Source: Flavivirga aquatica (GTDB lineage Bacteria > Bacteroidota > Bacteroidia > Flavobacteriales > Flavobacteriaceae). From it: DNA of 64,000 nucleotides. Positions 51,078 to 62,400 of the stretch are shown one piece after another. How positions within the stretch are numbered: position 1 is the stretch's first letter; each line of letters starts with the position of its first letter. The stretch is from positions 62,001 through 126,000 of the forward strand of contig NZ_MDJD01000043.1 of the NCBI RefSeq assembly GCF_001747085.1, read 5' to 3'. The notes beneath the pieces are model-generated. The model saw only the letters and a list, made by a program, of their open reading frames with translations. It was not told the DNA's origin and searched no databases. Both the position numbers and the translations under genes were made by a program.

Positions 51078-53561
51078 ATGACAGGATTTTTATTTGTTGT
51101 ACTTATTGTGTTTCTATTTATTGTAAATAATAATATAAATACAAAATTCAAGAAATTAGGTAATACCATTGATGGTTTAAATGAAAGAATAAAACATCTA
51201 CAAAATAAAATAGTTTCTCAAGAGCGAATTATCGAAAAGAAAAAAGAAACTAGTGTAGAACAACCTAAAATATCTAAACCATTAGAAGATATTATAAAGC
51301 CTGTTGTAGAAAAGCCTCAAGTTATTATGCCTAAAGAGGAAAAAATAAGAAAACCTATTCCAGATAGTACTACGAAAATCTACTCTCCTGTAAAGGAAAA
51401 ATCAATACAAAGTAGACCGAAAGTAAAACAGAGACCTAAAAAATCGTGGATAGAAACCTTTAAGGAGAAGAATCCTGATTTAGAAAAATTTATAGGTGAA
51501 AACCTAATAAATAAAATAGGAATCCTAATATTAGTATTAGGGATAAGTTTTTTTGTAAAATATGCTATCGATAAAGACTGGATAAATGAACCAGCAAGAG
51601 TGGGTATTGGTATTTTATGTGGTGCATTGGTTATGGGAATAGCCCATAAACTAAAGAAAAACTATGCGGCATTTAGTTCTGTTTTAGTGGCTGGAGCTAT
51701 TAGTATATTTTATTTTACCATTTATATAGCGTTTCATGAATACCAGTTGTTTAGTCAAACGGTAGCTTTTATTATTATGGCTATTATTACTGCATTTAGT
51801 GCATTGGTCTCTGTCTCTTATAGCCGTCAAGAGCTTGCTGTTTTATCATTAATAGGTGGTTTTGCAGCGCCTTTTATGTTAAGTACAGGTGAAGGAAACT
51901 ATGTGGTGTTATTCTCATATATAGCTATTCTAAATATAGGTATGTTAGCTATCTCTTATTTTAAGAAATGGAAAATAGCAACGATACTAGCATTTGTTTT
52001 TACCATGGTATTATTTAATAGCTGGTGTTTAATAGAAATTGGAAAATCTATATTTTCTTATGCAGGAGCGTTAACTTTCGCAACCTTATTCTACTTTATA
52101 TTTAGTATCACCATTGTTTTAAACAACCTTAGAAATAAAGGTGTGTTTTCAACTATTGAGTATTTTATTTTGGTAGCAAACACCTTCTTTTTCTTTGGTA
52201 TAGGAATGACTATTCTTAAAAGTTGGGATTCCAATTTTACAGGATTGTTTACGCTATTATTGGCGGTTTACAATATTGTATATGCAGCTATTCTTTATAA
52301 GAAATTTGGATTAGATAAAAATGCGATATACCTTTTAATAGGTTTAGCGTTAACTTTTGTTACACTTACAATTCCTATCCAGTTTGAAGGCAATCAAATT
52401 ACTTTATTTTGGGCAGCAGAAGCTGTATTATTACTTTGGTTGTCTCAAAAATCGAAGATTAGTGCTTTTAAATTAGGTGCTGTTATTGTGCAAGTATTGA
52501 CGCTTGTTAGTTTGGTATTAGATTGGAGAGTATATAATGCTAGTGAAGCACTTTCTATAATCTTAAATCCTGTATATATTGCTGGGTTAATTGTTAGTAT
52601 TTCTTTATTTATTACCTATTGGTTGTTAAAAAAGGAAGGAAATATTAAAACGAAGTTTTTTACATTAGGTATCAACCTTTATAAGGTTGCTGTTTTAATA
52701 AGTGCTATTATTATAACATATGTTACAGGAATCTTAGAGGTGAACTATCAAGCCTTCCAGTTTTTAGAAAATCATATTTCTGCTTTATCTTTTTCTGTAA
52801 CTTATCATTTTATATTTATTGCTATTTTATTGTTTTTATCTTCAAGATTTAAGTATGCTTTTATTACCAAGGGTTTATTACTAATTAGCAGTATTTCAAT
52901 ATTACTATATATTATTAAATTCTACGCATTTCCAAATAATGAAATGATAGAGAATTTTGTAAATAGTACAACTACCAAATATGCTTTTTATTTTCATTAT
53001 ATTATTTTAGGTTGCTTAATTTATTTTGGATATCAATTATTCCGTAATGCAAGTTTGTTATTCAAAACAAATCAAAATAAATGGTTAGCCTGGGTTTTCG
53101 CTTTTGCTATTGTGTATGTATTAAGTAATGAAATCATGGTACATGGTTTACATTTTACAAATGCCTCTATAAATATAGCAGAACTAGGAGAAAAGTTCCC
53201 AAGTTCAGATAAGGACTCATATTCTAAAACTTACTTTATAGAAGGAGAAGTCGATAATATGCAAGCTCAAATTTCAAAAATAGGGTATCCTATACTTTGG
53301 GGCATATTTTCATTTGTATTCCTAATTATAGGTATAAAAAAACAATGGAAAGACCTTAGAGTTATTGCGCTCTCATTATTAGGACTAACCATAGTAAAAT
53401 TATTTGTGTACGATATTAAAAATGTTTCTGAAACAGGAAAGATTATAGCCTTCATTCTTCTTGGTGTTTTAATACTGGTTATTTCCTTTGTATACCAAAA
53501 AATTAAAAAATTAATCATTGATGAAACACCCGAAAATGAAAATGACCATGAAAATATATAA
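51078..53561 (+). CDS. DUF2339 multi-spanning membrane protein
   Basis: This 827-residue protein has an N-terminal membrane helix, a coiled-coil and proline/lysine-rich stretch (residues 20-135), then about 20 hydrophobic helices. The family block IGENLINKIGILILVLGISF, then FVKYAIDKDW and EPARVGIG, is clear. SYSRQELAVLSLIGGFAAPF is the second conserved stretch. The function is unknown. It overlaps the next gene, which is a DUF3999-like protein; these two are paired in other phyla. Confidence 0.9.
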   Translation: MTGFLFVVLIVFLFIVNNNINTKFKKLGNTIDGLNERIKHLQNKIVSQERIIEKKKETSVEQPKISKPLEDIIKPVVEKPQVIMPKEEKIRKPIPDSTTKIYSPVKEKSIQSRPKVKQRPKKSWIETFKEKNPDLEKFIGENLINKIGILILVLGISFFVKYAIDKDWINEPARVGIGILCGALVMGIAHKLKKNYAAFSSVLVAGAISIFYFTIYIAFHEYQLFSQTVAFIIMAIITAFSALVSVSYSRQELAVLSLIGGFAAPFMLSTGEGNYVVLFSYIAILNIGMLAISYFKKWKIATILAFVFTMVLFNSWCLIEIGKSIFSYAGALTFATLFYFIFSITIVLNNLRNKGVFSTIEYFILVANTFFFFGIGMTILKSWDSNFTGLFTLLLAVYNIVYAAILYKKFGLDKNAIYLLIGLALTFVTLTIPIQFEGNQITLFWAAEAVLLLWLSQKSKISAFKLGAVIVQVLTLVSLVLDWRVYNASEALSIILNPVYIAGLIVSISLFITYWLLKKEGNIKTKFFTLGINLYKVAVLISAIIITYVTGILEVNYQAFQFLENHISALSFSVTYHFIFIAILLFLSSRFKYAFITKGLLLISSISILLYIIKFYAFPNNEMIENFVNSTTTKYAFYFHYIILGCLIYFGYQLFRNASLLFKTNQNKWLAWVFAFAIVYVLSNEIMVHGLHFTNASINIAELGEKFPSSDKDSYSKTYFIEGEVDNMQAQISKIGYPILWGIFSFVFLIIGIKKQWKDLRVIALSLLGLTIVKLFVYDIKNVSETGKIIAFILLGVLILVISFVYQKIKKLIIDETPENENDHENI

Positions 53562-54774
53562 TCTTTTAATTGTTTTATTTACAGTTTCAGCTAGTTTTAG
53601 TCAAAATTATAAAGGAACAATAAGCGTCATAGAACAAGATGGTTTACATAAAATCATGCTTACACCAGAAGTGCGTTCTGCAAGTCATGACAATTTCAAC
53701 TTTTTAAGAGTTAATACTTTTGATAAAAGAGAAGTGCCTTATGTTTTATTTTATAATACGGATAAAACGTTTTCAACATTTTCACCTATTGAAATTGCAT
53801 CAAAAAAAGTTATTAAAGATTCTGTAAGTTCTTTTATCATAGAAAATATAAAAGGACAAAAGCAAGATCATATAACATTACAGATAGTTAATACAAAGGT
53901 TAGTAAAAGTTACGATGTTTATGGTAGCGATAATGGGAATGATTGGTTTGGATTAGCCGCTAATAAAAGGTTAACCTCTATAAATTCACCAAACAAGACA
54001 ACTGTAGAGAAAACAATTTATTTTCCTCTAAACGCTTATAAGTTTTTACGGATTAATTTTAACGATAAAAATTCGTTACCTATCAATGTTCTTGGAGCTG
54101 GTACTTATAAAAGTAAGTTCTTTATTCAAGATGCTATTGAGATAGAATTCTTTAAACAAGAGGTTGTTTTTTTAAAAGAAAAAAAAGTAACACAAATTAG
54201 GTTTACAGCTCCTAATACTCATAAAATCAATGCGATTTCATTTAAAGTTAATACTCAGTTTTTTCTACGTGATGCCAAAATCGTTGTAGAAAAAACACGT
54301 AAAATCAAAAAACGAATAGAGACTTATAACCAGGTGTTAACATCTTTTCAATTAAATTCAAAAAATAAAAACAGCTTTGTATTTAATAATTTAAATGAAA
54401 AAGAATTCATTATTGAAATTGATAATCAAGATAACCCGCCTTTAGATATAGATAATATCGCTTTATTACAAAAACCGGTATATCTTGTTTCTAATCTAAA
54501 AAAGGAAGAAGCCTACAAGATTTTAATAGACTCAACATTATCTAAACCCTCTTACGATTTAGGTAATTTTATTTCTAACAAAACGGCTAATATAGAAGAG
54601 GCTTCTATTTCTAATTTTTTAAAGGTTAAAAAGGAAATAGTAGTTTCAAAAGGCAAAATATTTTGGCAAACGCCTCTTTTTATGTGGATTTGTATTGCTT
54701 TAGGTGGAATTATTGTGGTTTATTTTGCTATTGGATTGCTAAGGGATATTGGAAATCAAGAGAAAAATCTTTGA
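53548..54774 (+). CDS. DUF3999-like exported protein with C-terminal membrane anchor
   Basis: The frame is open from 53518 (a TTG) with ATGs at 53521, 53536, 53542 and 53548. The last gives the best signal peptide (KIYNLLIVLFTVSASFSQ) and 408 residues. Two to three beta-rich domains follow (SYDVYGSDNGNDWFGLAANK resembles a discoidin-type loop), then a single membrane helix near the end (FMWICIALGGIIVVYFAIGL). It should be periplasmic and anchored. It overlaps the DUF2339 gene and probably works with it. Confidence 0.8.
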   Translation: MKIYNLLIVLFTVSASFSQNYKGTISVIEQDGLHKIMLTPEVRSASHDNFNFLRVNTFDKREVPYVLFYNTDKTFSTFSPIEIASKKVIKDSVSSFIIENIKGQKQDHITLQIVNTKVSKSYDVYGSDNGNDWFGLAANKRLTSINSPNKTTVEKTIYFPLNAYKFLRINFNDKNSLPINVLGAGTYKSKFFIQDAIEIEFFKQEVVFLKEKKVTQIRFTAPNTHKINAISFKVNTQFFLRDAKIVVEKTRKIKKRIETYNQVLTSFQLNSKNKNSFVFNNLNEKEFIIEIDNQDNPPLDIDNIALLQKPVYLVSNLKKEEAYKILIDSTLSKPSYDLGNFISNKTANIEEASISNFLKVKKEIVVSKGKIFWQTPLFMWICIALGGIIVVYFAIGLLRDIGNQEKNL

Positions 54775-54831
54775 TGTATTGTGATTAACCTTCTTAAAAT
54801 TCTTTTTTCAAATCTCTTGCTACATTTTCAG

Positions 54832-54839
54832 TAATTTTG
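54832..54839 (+). promoter_or_regulatory. -7 element TAATTTTG just before a flavoprotein gene
   Basis: Exact TAnnTTTG match 4 bp before the start at 54844, implying a nearly leaderless transcript if used. Confidence 0.4.
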
Positions 54840-54843
54840 CGTT

Positions 54844-56400
54844 ATGATAAAAGAGATACAACTTCGAGTTACACTTAAAGAGGAAGAACGTAGTGATATA
54901 TTAGTTTTAAAATCGGCAATAGCTTTAGACATAGATAAAGAAGATATTACTGGTGTTAAGGTACTTCGTAAATCTATTGATGCCAGGAAACCTAAAATTA
55001 TATTAAACTATAAGGTTGCTGTTTATATACGAGAAGTTTTACCTAAAAACTCAGAATACCAATTTGATTATAAAGACGTTTCAAAAGCCAAACCGATCCA
55101 TATTATAGGTTTTGGCCCTGCAGGTATGTATGCTGCATTACGTTGTATAGAACTTGGTTTTAAACCTATCGTTTTGGAACGCGGAAAAAATGTACAAGAC
55201 CGTAGACGCGATTTAAAAGCCATTAATCAAGATCATTTTGTTAATGAAGATTCTAACTATTGTTTTGGTGAAGGCGGAGCAGGTACTTATAGTGATGGTA
55301 AACTATATACTCGTAGTTTAAAACGTGGTGATGTACGTAGAATATTTGAAAACCTTGTTTTCCATGGAGCTACAGATCAAATTTTAGTTGATGCGCATCC
55401 ACATATTGGGACAAACAAACTGCCTAAAGTTGTACAAAACATTCGTGAAACTATTCTAAATTATGGTGGTGAAATTCATTTTGAAACACGGGTTACAGAT
55501 TTTAGTATAAAGGATAATAAAATACAAGCCATTCAATTACAAAACGGTAATGAAATGATTGCTGAAAAAGTCATTTTAGCAACAGGTCATTCTGCTAGAG
55601 ATTTATTTTATTTGTTACATAAAAAGAATATTGCTTTAGAAGCTAAATCTTTTGCAATGGGTGTGCGTGTAGAACACCCACAATATATTATTGATTCAAT
55701 ACAATATCATTGTAGTGGTGAACGCCATGAATTACTTCCTGCTGCTTCTTATGGTTTAGTACAGCAAGTAAAAGAACGTGGTGTATATTCATTTTGTATG
55801 TGCCCAGGCGGGTTTATTGTGCCTGCGGCAACAGCAAATGATGAAGTGGTTGTAAATGGCATGTCGCCTTCAAAAAGGAATAACTTATTTGCTAATTCGG
55901 GTATTGTAGTAGAGATTAATGTAGATACCGATTTACATAAATATGAGAAATTTGGTGTTTTAAAAGGTTTGGAATATCAGAAAAGCCTTGAACGTTTAGC
56001 ATTCACTGCTGGAGGAAGAAGTCAAGTAGCTCCTGCGCAGCGATTAACCGATTTTGTAGAAGGAAAGCTGTCTGCAGATTTAAATCCTAGTTCTTATCAG
56101 CCAGGGTTGAAATCGGCACCATTGCATTCCTTATTACCTAAGTTTATAGGAGGAAGATTACGAAAAGGATTTGAAGCTTTCGGAAAAAAAATGAATGGCT
56201 ATTATACCGAAGAAGCTAATATCGTTGGTGTAGAATCTAGAACGTCTTCACCAGTATCTATTCCTAGAAATGAACAATTAGAACACCCACAAATATCAAA
56301 CTTATATCCTTGTGGAGAAGGTGGTGGTTATGCTGGAGGAATTATTTCGGCAGCTATGGATGGAGAACGATGTGCAGAAGCGGCAATTGTTGGATTATAA
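54844..56400 (+). CDS. COG2509-type FAD-dependent oxidoreductase
   Basis: This is a 518-residue flavoprotein. An N-terminal 85-residue domain (IQLRVTLKEEERSDILVLK) precedes the FAD motif IIGFGPAGMYAALRCIELGF. The signature CFGEGGAGTYSDGKLYTRS is characteristic of this family, with MCPGGFIVPAATANDEVVVN and the closing PCGEGGGYAGGIISAAMDG. The substrate is unknown. It shows the closest similarity to uncharacterised dehydrogenases near tRNA or lipid genes in other bacteria. Confidence 0.92.
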   Translation: MIKEIQLRVTLKEEERSDILVLKSAIALDIDKEDITGVKVLRKSIDARKPKIILNYKVAVYIREVLPKNSEYQFDYKDVSKAKPIHIIGFGPAGMYAALRCIELGFKPIVLERGKNVQDRRRDLKAINQDHFVNEDSNYCFGEGGAGTYSDGKLYTRSLKRGDVRRIFENLVFHGATDQILVDAHPHIGTNKLPKVVQNIRETILNYGGEIHFETRVTDFSIKDNKIQAIQLQNGNEMIAEKVILATGHSARDLFYLLHKKNIALEAKSFAMGVRVEHPQYIIDSIQYHCSGERHELLPAASYGLVQQVKERGVYSFCMCPGGFIVPAATANDEVVVNGMSPSKRNNLFANSGIVVEINVDTDLHKYEKFGVLKGLEYQKSLERLAFTAGGRSQVAPAQRLTDFVEGKLSADLNPSSYQPGLKSAPLHSLLPKFIGGRLRKGFEAFGKKMNGYYTEEANIVGVESRTSSPVSIPRNEQLEHPQISNLYPCGEGGGYAGGIISAAMDGERCAEAAIVGL

Positions 56401-56486
56401 ATGGAAGATTAAAGAAAATTATTCTACAATGTTTTTTAAAGTTTGATCCCTTAAACCTAAGTAATCCACCTTCTAAAAAATATTCC

Positions 56487-56494
56487 TATTTTTG
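56487..56494 (+). promoter_or_regulatory. -7 element TATTTTTG upstream of fabD
   Basis: Exact TAnnTTTG match 21 bp before the fabD start. Confidence 0.4.
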
Positions 56495-56515
56495 CTCCAC
56501 TAAAAACTAATCAAC

Positions 56516-57397
56516 ATGAACGCATATATATTTCCTGGCCAGGGGGCTCAATTTTCAGGAATGGGTTTAGATCTTTATGAAAACTCACCTCTAGCTCAAG
56601 AACTATTTGAAAAAGCTAATAGTATTCTTGGGTTTAACATTACAGATACAATGTTTGAAGGTTCTGCAGAAGACCTCAAAGAAACCAAAGTTACGCAACC
56701 TGCTATATTTTTACATTCTGTAATTTTAGCTAAAACTTTAGGGGATACATTTAAATCTGATATGGTTGCAGGACACTCGCTTGGGGAGTTTTCGGCATTA
56801 GTAGCAAATGGTGCTTTAAATTTTGAAGACGGTTTAAAATTAGTATCTCAACGTGCTTTAGCTATGCAAAAAGCATGCGAAATACAGCCAAGTACTATGG
56901 CTGCTGTTTTAGGCTTAGATGATAACATTGTTGAAAAAGTATGCGCTAAAATACAAGGTGTTGTGGTTGCTGCAAATTATAACTGTCCTAGTCAATTAGT
57001 GATTTCTGGAGAAGTTGAAGCTATAAACAAAGCTTGTGAAGCTTTAAAAGAAGCAGGTGCTCGTCGTGCCTTAGTATTGCCAGTTGGAGGTGCATTCCAT
57101 TCGCCTTTAATGGAGCCTGCTCGTGAAGAATTAGCAGCAGCTATTGAAAACACGATATTTAGCAAACCTAATTGCCCTATTTATCAAAATGTAACAGCTA
57201 ATGCAGTGATTGATGAAAGCGCTATAAAAGCAAATTTAATTTCTCAATTAACAGCACCAGTACGTTGGACACAATCTGTACAACAAATGATTACAGATGG
57301 TGCCACTTTATTCACAGAAGTTGGTCCAGGAAAAGTACTTCAAGGTTTAGTAAAGAAAATTAATAGAGAAGCACAAACTGCTTCTGCAACTTTATAA
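56516..57397 (+). CDS. fabD: malonyl-CoA:ACP transacylase
   Basis: This 293-residue enzyme loads malonyl groups on acyl carrier protein for fatty acid synthesis. Motifs are IFPGQGAQFSGMG, the nucleophile S88 in VAGHSLGEFSAL, the catalytic histidine in GGAFHSPLMEPA and FTEVGPGKVLQGLV near the end. Its length is typical. lspA follows after 8 bp. Confidence 0.96.
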   Translation: MNAYIFPGQGAQFSGMGLDLYENSPLAQELFEKANSILGFNITDTMFEGSAEDLKETKVTQPAIFLHSVILAKTLGDTFKSDMVAGHSLGEFSALVANGALNFEDGLKLVSQRALAMQKACEIQPSTMAAVLGLDDNIVEKVCAKIQGVVVAANYNCPSQLVISGEVEAINKACEALKEAGARRALVLPVGGAFHSPLMEPAREELAAAIENTIFSKPNCPIYQNVTANAVIDESAIKANLISQLTAPVRWTQSVQQMITDGATLFTEVGPGKVLQGLVKKINREAQTASATL

Positions 57398-57405
57398 GTC
57401 TAATT

Positions 57406-57912
57406 ATGAAATCATTAAAAAGAACTATTTATATTATACTAGTTATTGTTTTAACAATTGCTGTCGATCAAATTTCAAAAGTACTTGTTAGAGCAAATAT
57501 AAACGGTAGAACGGATATTAGTCCAAGTGAACGCATTCCTATAATTGGTGATTTTTTTACTATGATGAATGTAGAGAATACAGGTGCTTTTCTTGGTATG
57601 GGTAATGATTTAAATCCTACTTTAAGAATTATCTTGTTACTTATTTTACCTATTGTAGTTCTTGGGTTGGTATTGCGTCATATATTAAAAGATAAAACCC
57701 TAGATAATTTATCACTTTTTGCTTTTGCTAGTATTATAGGTGGAGGTATAGCTAATGTTTATGATAGAATAGTATATGGCTCTGTAACAGATTTTTTATT
57801 TATAGATTTAGGAGGCGTTTTTAAAACAGGTATTTTTAACATGGCAGATTTGTCTGTTACCATTGGAATGATAATACTAGTTATTATGAGTTTTAAAAAA
57901 AGAAAACAGTAG
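57406..57912 (+). CDS. lspA: lipoprotein signal peptidase
   Basis: This is a 168-residue inner-membrane aspartic protease with four membrane helices. The two catalytic aspartates are in NVYDRIVYGSVTDF and FNMADLSVTIG; DQISKVLVRANI and NTGAFLGMG are also conserved. It would process the many lipoproteins encoded here (subtilisin, SusD, phosphoesterase). A bidirectional terminator follows. Confidence 0.95.
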   Translation: MKSLKRTIYIILVIVLTIAVDQISKVLVRANINGRTDISPSERIPIIGDFFTMMNVENTGAFLGMGNDLNPTLRIILLLILPIVVLGLVLRHILKDKTLDNLSLFAFASIIGGGIANVYDRIVYGSVTDFLFIDLGGVFKTGIFNMADLSVTIGMIILVIMSFKKRKQ

Positions 57913-57922
57913 TATAAAACAT

Positions 57923-57960
57923 TAAAAAAAACAGAGAAAATCAAGCTTCTCTGTTTTTTT
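57923..57960. terminator. bidirectional terminator between lspA and susD
   Basis: AAAAAACAGAGAA pairs with TTCTCTGTTTTTT around a short loop, flanked by A and T runs. It lies between the convergent stops at 57912 and 57973. Confidence 0.88.
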
Positions 57961-57972
57961 AATATTCACTTA

Positions 57973-59433
57973 TTATTGATTTAAGCTTTCATCCATATTT
58001 GGGTTAGCATCAATTTCAGATTGTGGTATATTTAAATAAAATAATTCACTATCTGCTGGAACACTAATAGGAACTCTATGTTCTGGATCTCTATTAATTG
58101 ACCTTCTTAATCTTTTAGAATCAAACCATTCTATTCCAGTTTCTCCGTACAATTCTTTTCTTCGTTCTAATAAAATTTCGTCCATTAGAGCATTTCCTGT
58201 ATTTGTAGATAATACTGCATTGGGATCTCTTTCTTTTTGTAATGTGAAGAGTAAGTCTTTAGCTTCTGTTTCATTCCCTAAGTTGTATTGTGCTTCAGCA
58301 TCAATAAGTACCATTTCAGACTTTCTCATTAATGGAGCGTCTGAAGCAAATGTAAACTCAAATTTGGTTGTTACAAATTCTCTATATGGTGTTGTAGAAT
58401 TATAAATATTAGAGAATAACTTTCTAACATCTGTATCGGAAAACGTATCTCTAAAATTAGTGTTTATATAGGTGGCTTGAAATGATAATGTTAAATGATC
58501 TATAAAAACATGTGGCGCCATCCAAAAGAAATTGGTTTCGTTGGAGCCATCTTGAAACATAGCCCATAACCAATCTTGATCTGTTAAGTCTGAAAATCCT
58601 TCTCCCCAATTTGATGATACAACCGCAGATGAAGCATTACCGCCATAAGCAGCTTTTGCTGAAGATGAAGCTAAATCCCAATCATCCTGAGTAACTAATA
58701 AAACCCTAGCTAGCATACCATTGGCAACCGATTTGTTAATATAACTCTTACCTAGTCTTTCTTCTGGTAAATCTAGAATCGCAGATTTGAGATCTGAAAG
58801 TATTAAAGCATAAACATCGTTTAATGAACTAGGCGGGTTCCCTTCTGATACAGCTGTAGCAGGTTCTGTGTAAATAGGGATTCTAGTACTGTTCTTATCG
58901 CTATTATAATTAGGAGCAAATTCTAAAGCTATTTGAAAATAATGAAATGCTCTTATAGCTTTACCTACAGCTGTAAATTCTTTTTTTGTTGCATCATCGA
59001 GATCACTTTTGGCTAAACCGTTAATTAAAGTATTGGCATAGTTTATTATTTCATAATTAAAAGTCCATGTAAAATTTGTTCTTCTAAATGAAGGACCTCT
59101 ATTATCGTGAGCATAATCAAATCTGTAAAATGTTGGGGCTTGAATTAAATCATTTCCTTTAATGGTTCTGGCAAAATACATAGCGTATAATCCACCTGTA
59201 TCTGGATCCGAATTATTTTCACCATCTGCTATATCATTGTCCCATTGCCCTTTATATCTATTATATATTCCAGTTATAAAAGCTTGTACTATGTCTCTAT
59301 CTGTAAAAACGAATGATTCTGATATACCTCCAGTATTTTTAGGTTCGTCTAAGAACTCTTTAGAGCAGCTAGACAAAATAACGACTGCTATAATTAACAG
59401 AAAGCTTTTGTTTAATATATTATATGTTTTCAT
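57973..59433 (-). CDS. susD: SusD/RagB-family nutrient-binding lipoprotein
   Basis: This is a 486-residue protein with a lipobox signal (LLIIAVVILSSC). SKEFLDEPKNTGG, the N-terminal SusD-like stretch (YKGQWDNDIADG, FNYEIINYANTLINGL) and the C-terminal RagB helix block (EILLERRKELYGETGIEWFD, KRLRRSIN) are clear. It caps the SusC channel and binds the imported glycan or other nutrient. It is 13 bp downstream of susC. No glycoside hydrolase lies beside it in the window, so the substrate is open. Confidence 0.95.
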   Translation of the reverse strand: MKTYNILNKSFLLIIAVVILSSCSKEFLDEPKNTGGISESFVFTDRDIVQAFITGIYNRYKGQWDNDIADGENNSDPDTGGLYAMYFARTIKGNDLIQAPTFYRFDYAHDNRGPSFRRTNFTWTFNYEIINYANTLINGLAKSDLDDATKKEFTAVGKAIRAFHYFQIALEFAPNYNSDKNSTRIPIYTEPATAVSEGNPPSSLNDVYALILSDLKSAILDLPEERLGKSYINKSVANGMLARVLLVTQDDWDLASSSAKAAYGGNASSAVVSSNWGEGFSDLTDQDWLWAMFQDGSNETNFFWMAPHVFIDHLTLSFQATYINTNFRDTFSDTDVRKLFSNIYNSTTPYREFVTTKFEFTFASDAPLMRKSEMVLIDAEAQYNLGNETEAKDLLFTLQKERDPNAVLSTNTGNALMDEILLERRKELYGETGIEWFDSKRLRRSINRDPEHRVPISVPADSELFYLNIPQSEIDANPNMDESLNQ

Positions 59434-59446
59434 CTTCTTATATGTT

Positions 59447-62400
59447 TTAAAATTCTAAAAGGACTCCTGAAGTAATAGTTTTAGATAATGGTGACCTATT
59501 ATTAGAGACGCCATTAAACGCTTGTTCTGGATCTATCCCTTTATGAGATTGCCATGTTAAAATATTATCGGCCTGCAGAAATATGCGAAATTTATTTAAA
59601 CCTATTTTTTCAATTGTAGATTGTGGTAAGTTATAACCAAGGGTTAAACTTTTTAATCTAACATAATCGTTTTTAAATAAGAAACGTGTCGATCTAGATG
59701 CATGATCATTATTACTAGCAAGTAATAAAGGGACATCTGTAACATCTCCTGGGTTTTTCCATGCATTAAAATTATCTGGGTGAGCGCTTGCTCCTGGGTT
59801 TTCAAAAGGGTTTATAAGTGATGAATAATCGGTATCTAATAAATAAGCACCAAAGCTAAAATTGAATAGTAAATTTAAATCAAATTGTTTATACTTAACA
59901 AAAGATGTAAAACCGCCTTCAATGTCTGGTAAAGATGATTTTCCTATATCATACCTTGTAGCTTCTGCATAATTTTTTGTTGTTGCCTTATCACTAATGT
60001 TACCATCAGTATCAATTACATCCATATACCACATGCCACGACCATCTGTAGAATCTACTCCAGCCCATTCTCTTATAAAGAAATCGAAAATAGAACCACC
60101 AACAATATAACGCTTAGATCCTACTAAGGTTTCTTCTTGAGGTAGCTTAGTCCATTTATTTTTATTTAGAGAAAAATTGATGCCTGTAGTCCAGGTAAAA
60201 TCATTAGTATTAAAGTTAATAGATCTTAAAGAAGTTTCCCAACCGTAATTTCTAATAGATCCAATGTTGGTAAGAACTTTATTTACGCCTAAAGAACTAG
60301 GCTTTGGTTTTTCTAAAATTAAATCAACAGATTCTTTATTATAATATTCTACTGTACCCGAAATAACACCATCAAATAATTCAAAATCAGTACCAATATT
60401 AAGAGATTCTACTTTTTCCCATCTTAAGTCGGCATCAGATATACCTTCTAGTAGTACCCCTGGATTTTCTTGGTTAACAAAACCAGTTTGAAATATAGAC
60501 TGAAAAGGAAAGCGGCTTGTTGTTCTATTATTACCTAGTTCTCCATAAGAAGCTCTAAGCTTTAAGAATGTTAAAGTATTATTTTTACTTAAAAAAACCT
60601 CTTTGGATACAACCCAACTGGCTCCTCCTGCTAAAAAATCACCCCATCTTTTATTTTTATTAAAACGAGTGGATCCATCTCTTCTCCATGATAATTCGCC
60701 ATAATATTTTTGATTAAAGTTATAGCCAACCCTACCTAAATAACTATTAATTCTAGAAGTAATTACGTTTCCTCCAATAGTTTCTGGTACTGTGCTGCCG
60801 TTTAAATCTTGAATACCAGGTAAAAACCCAGAGCCTTGGGATAGTAAATCATCCTGAGTATTAGTATATGCTTCTGTAATGGCATCTATAGAAATATTAT
60901 GATTGCCAAAACTATTTGTATAATTTAATGTTTGAGTGGCATTTAATGTGGTTGTTAAATCTCTATTTTGAGAAACACGCCCTTGTACCCCTGATGCAGA
61001 ACCAATTTTATCATCCTCAAAACTAAAAGAATCAAGAAGGTAGTTTTCAAAACTAAAACGTGTTTTAAATGTTAATCCATCAAAAAGTTTTATTTCGGCA
61101 AAAGCATTAGCTAAGTAGTTTGTTCTAACTCTTCTTTCTTTCCCTAATATTATAGTAGCTAAAAGATTTTCGCCACTAAAAACAGGTCTTGTGTTATTTA
61201 CGGCTTGTCCAGTTACTAAACCATTACCTAAATCAAAAATCTGATTCCCTGAGGCATCCCTAATTAATTCGCCATTGGCATTTCGAGCATAAATGGGATA
61301 AATACTAGATAGTCCATAAATCCATGAAATTACTTGTGTTGTACTGCCACTTGTTTGGTCTGGATTACTTGAGTTAGAGCGCGAAAAACTTGAGTTAAGA
61401 CCTACTTTAAGCCAATCATTTACTTGTGTTTCTAAATTTAGTCTTGACGATACTCTTTCAAAGTTTGAGGTGGTAACTGGACCATCTTCATTCAAATAAT
61501 CGAAAGACATAAAATATCTGGTTTTTTCGCTACCTCCAGACATGCTAATATTATGATTTATTCTCAAATAATCTTCTCTAATAATTTCTTCCTCCCAATT
61601 TGAATTCCATAATAAGTTAGAGCCAGAGACCAAATTTCCATTTGTATCAATTGGATTGGTTGTATTGTATGGATTATAGCCTAAATAGTCAACTAATTGA
61701 TTTGAAGCACTTGAAGCGGCTTCAGTTTCTGATTGTCCGTTTTCATACTGATTGGTGTTTTTTAAGGCTTGCCATGTTAATTTTAAATAGTCCTCTGGAG
61801 CATTTAAATCGTGAATTCCAACGGTTGGGTTAGACAGCCCTATTTGTGACTTGAACGTGATTCTTGGAGAGCCGTTTTTATGTCCTTTTTTTGTTGTAAT
61901 TAATATAACTCCTCCAGACGCTCTTGATCCATATAATGCTGATGAAGAAGCATCTTTTAATACTGAAATTGATTCAATTTGGTCTTGACTTATAGTGCTA
62001 AGATTGGCATTAAAAGGCGCTCCATCTACTACAATTAAAGGACCTCTTTCTAAAATTTCGCTAGATATTCCTCTAATTCTAATAGTTGGATTATTTCCAG
62101 GTTGACCTCCTGCTGTTATTAAGCTTACTCCTGGAACAGCGCCCTGTAATGCTCTTAAGGGGGAAGTGACTTGTTGTGTTTCAATGTTCTTACTTGAAAC
62201 AACGCCTACAGATCCCACTATAGATTCTCTTGTTTGCGATCCATAAGCTACAACGATAACTTCCTCAAGTGTTGTTGTGTCCTCATGCATTATAACATTA
62301 ATTGTATTTGATGATTGAACAGTAATTTCTTGATTTGTATATCCCACAAAACTAAATACAAGTATTGCTCCTTGATTTACTTTGATTGAATATTTTCCAT

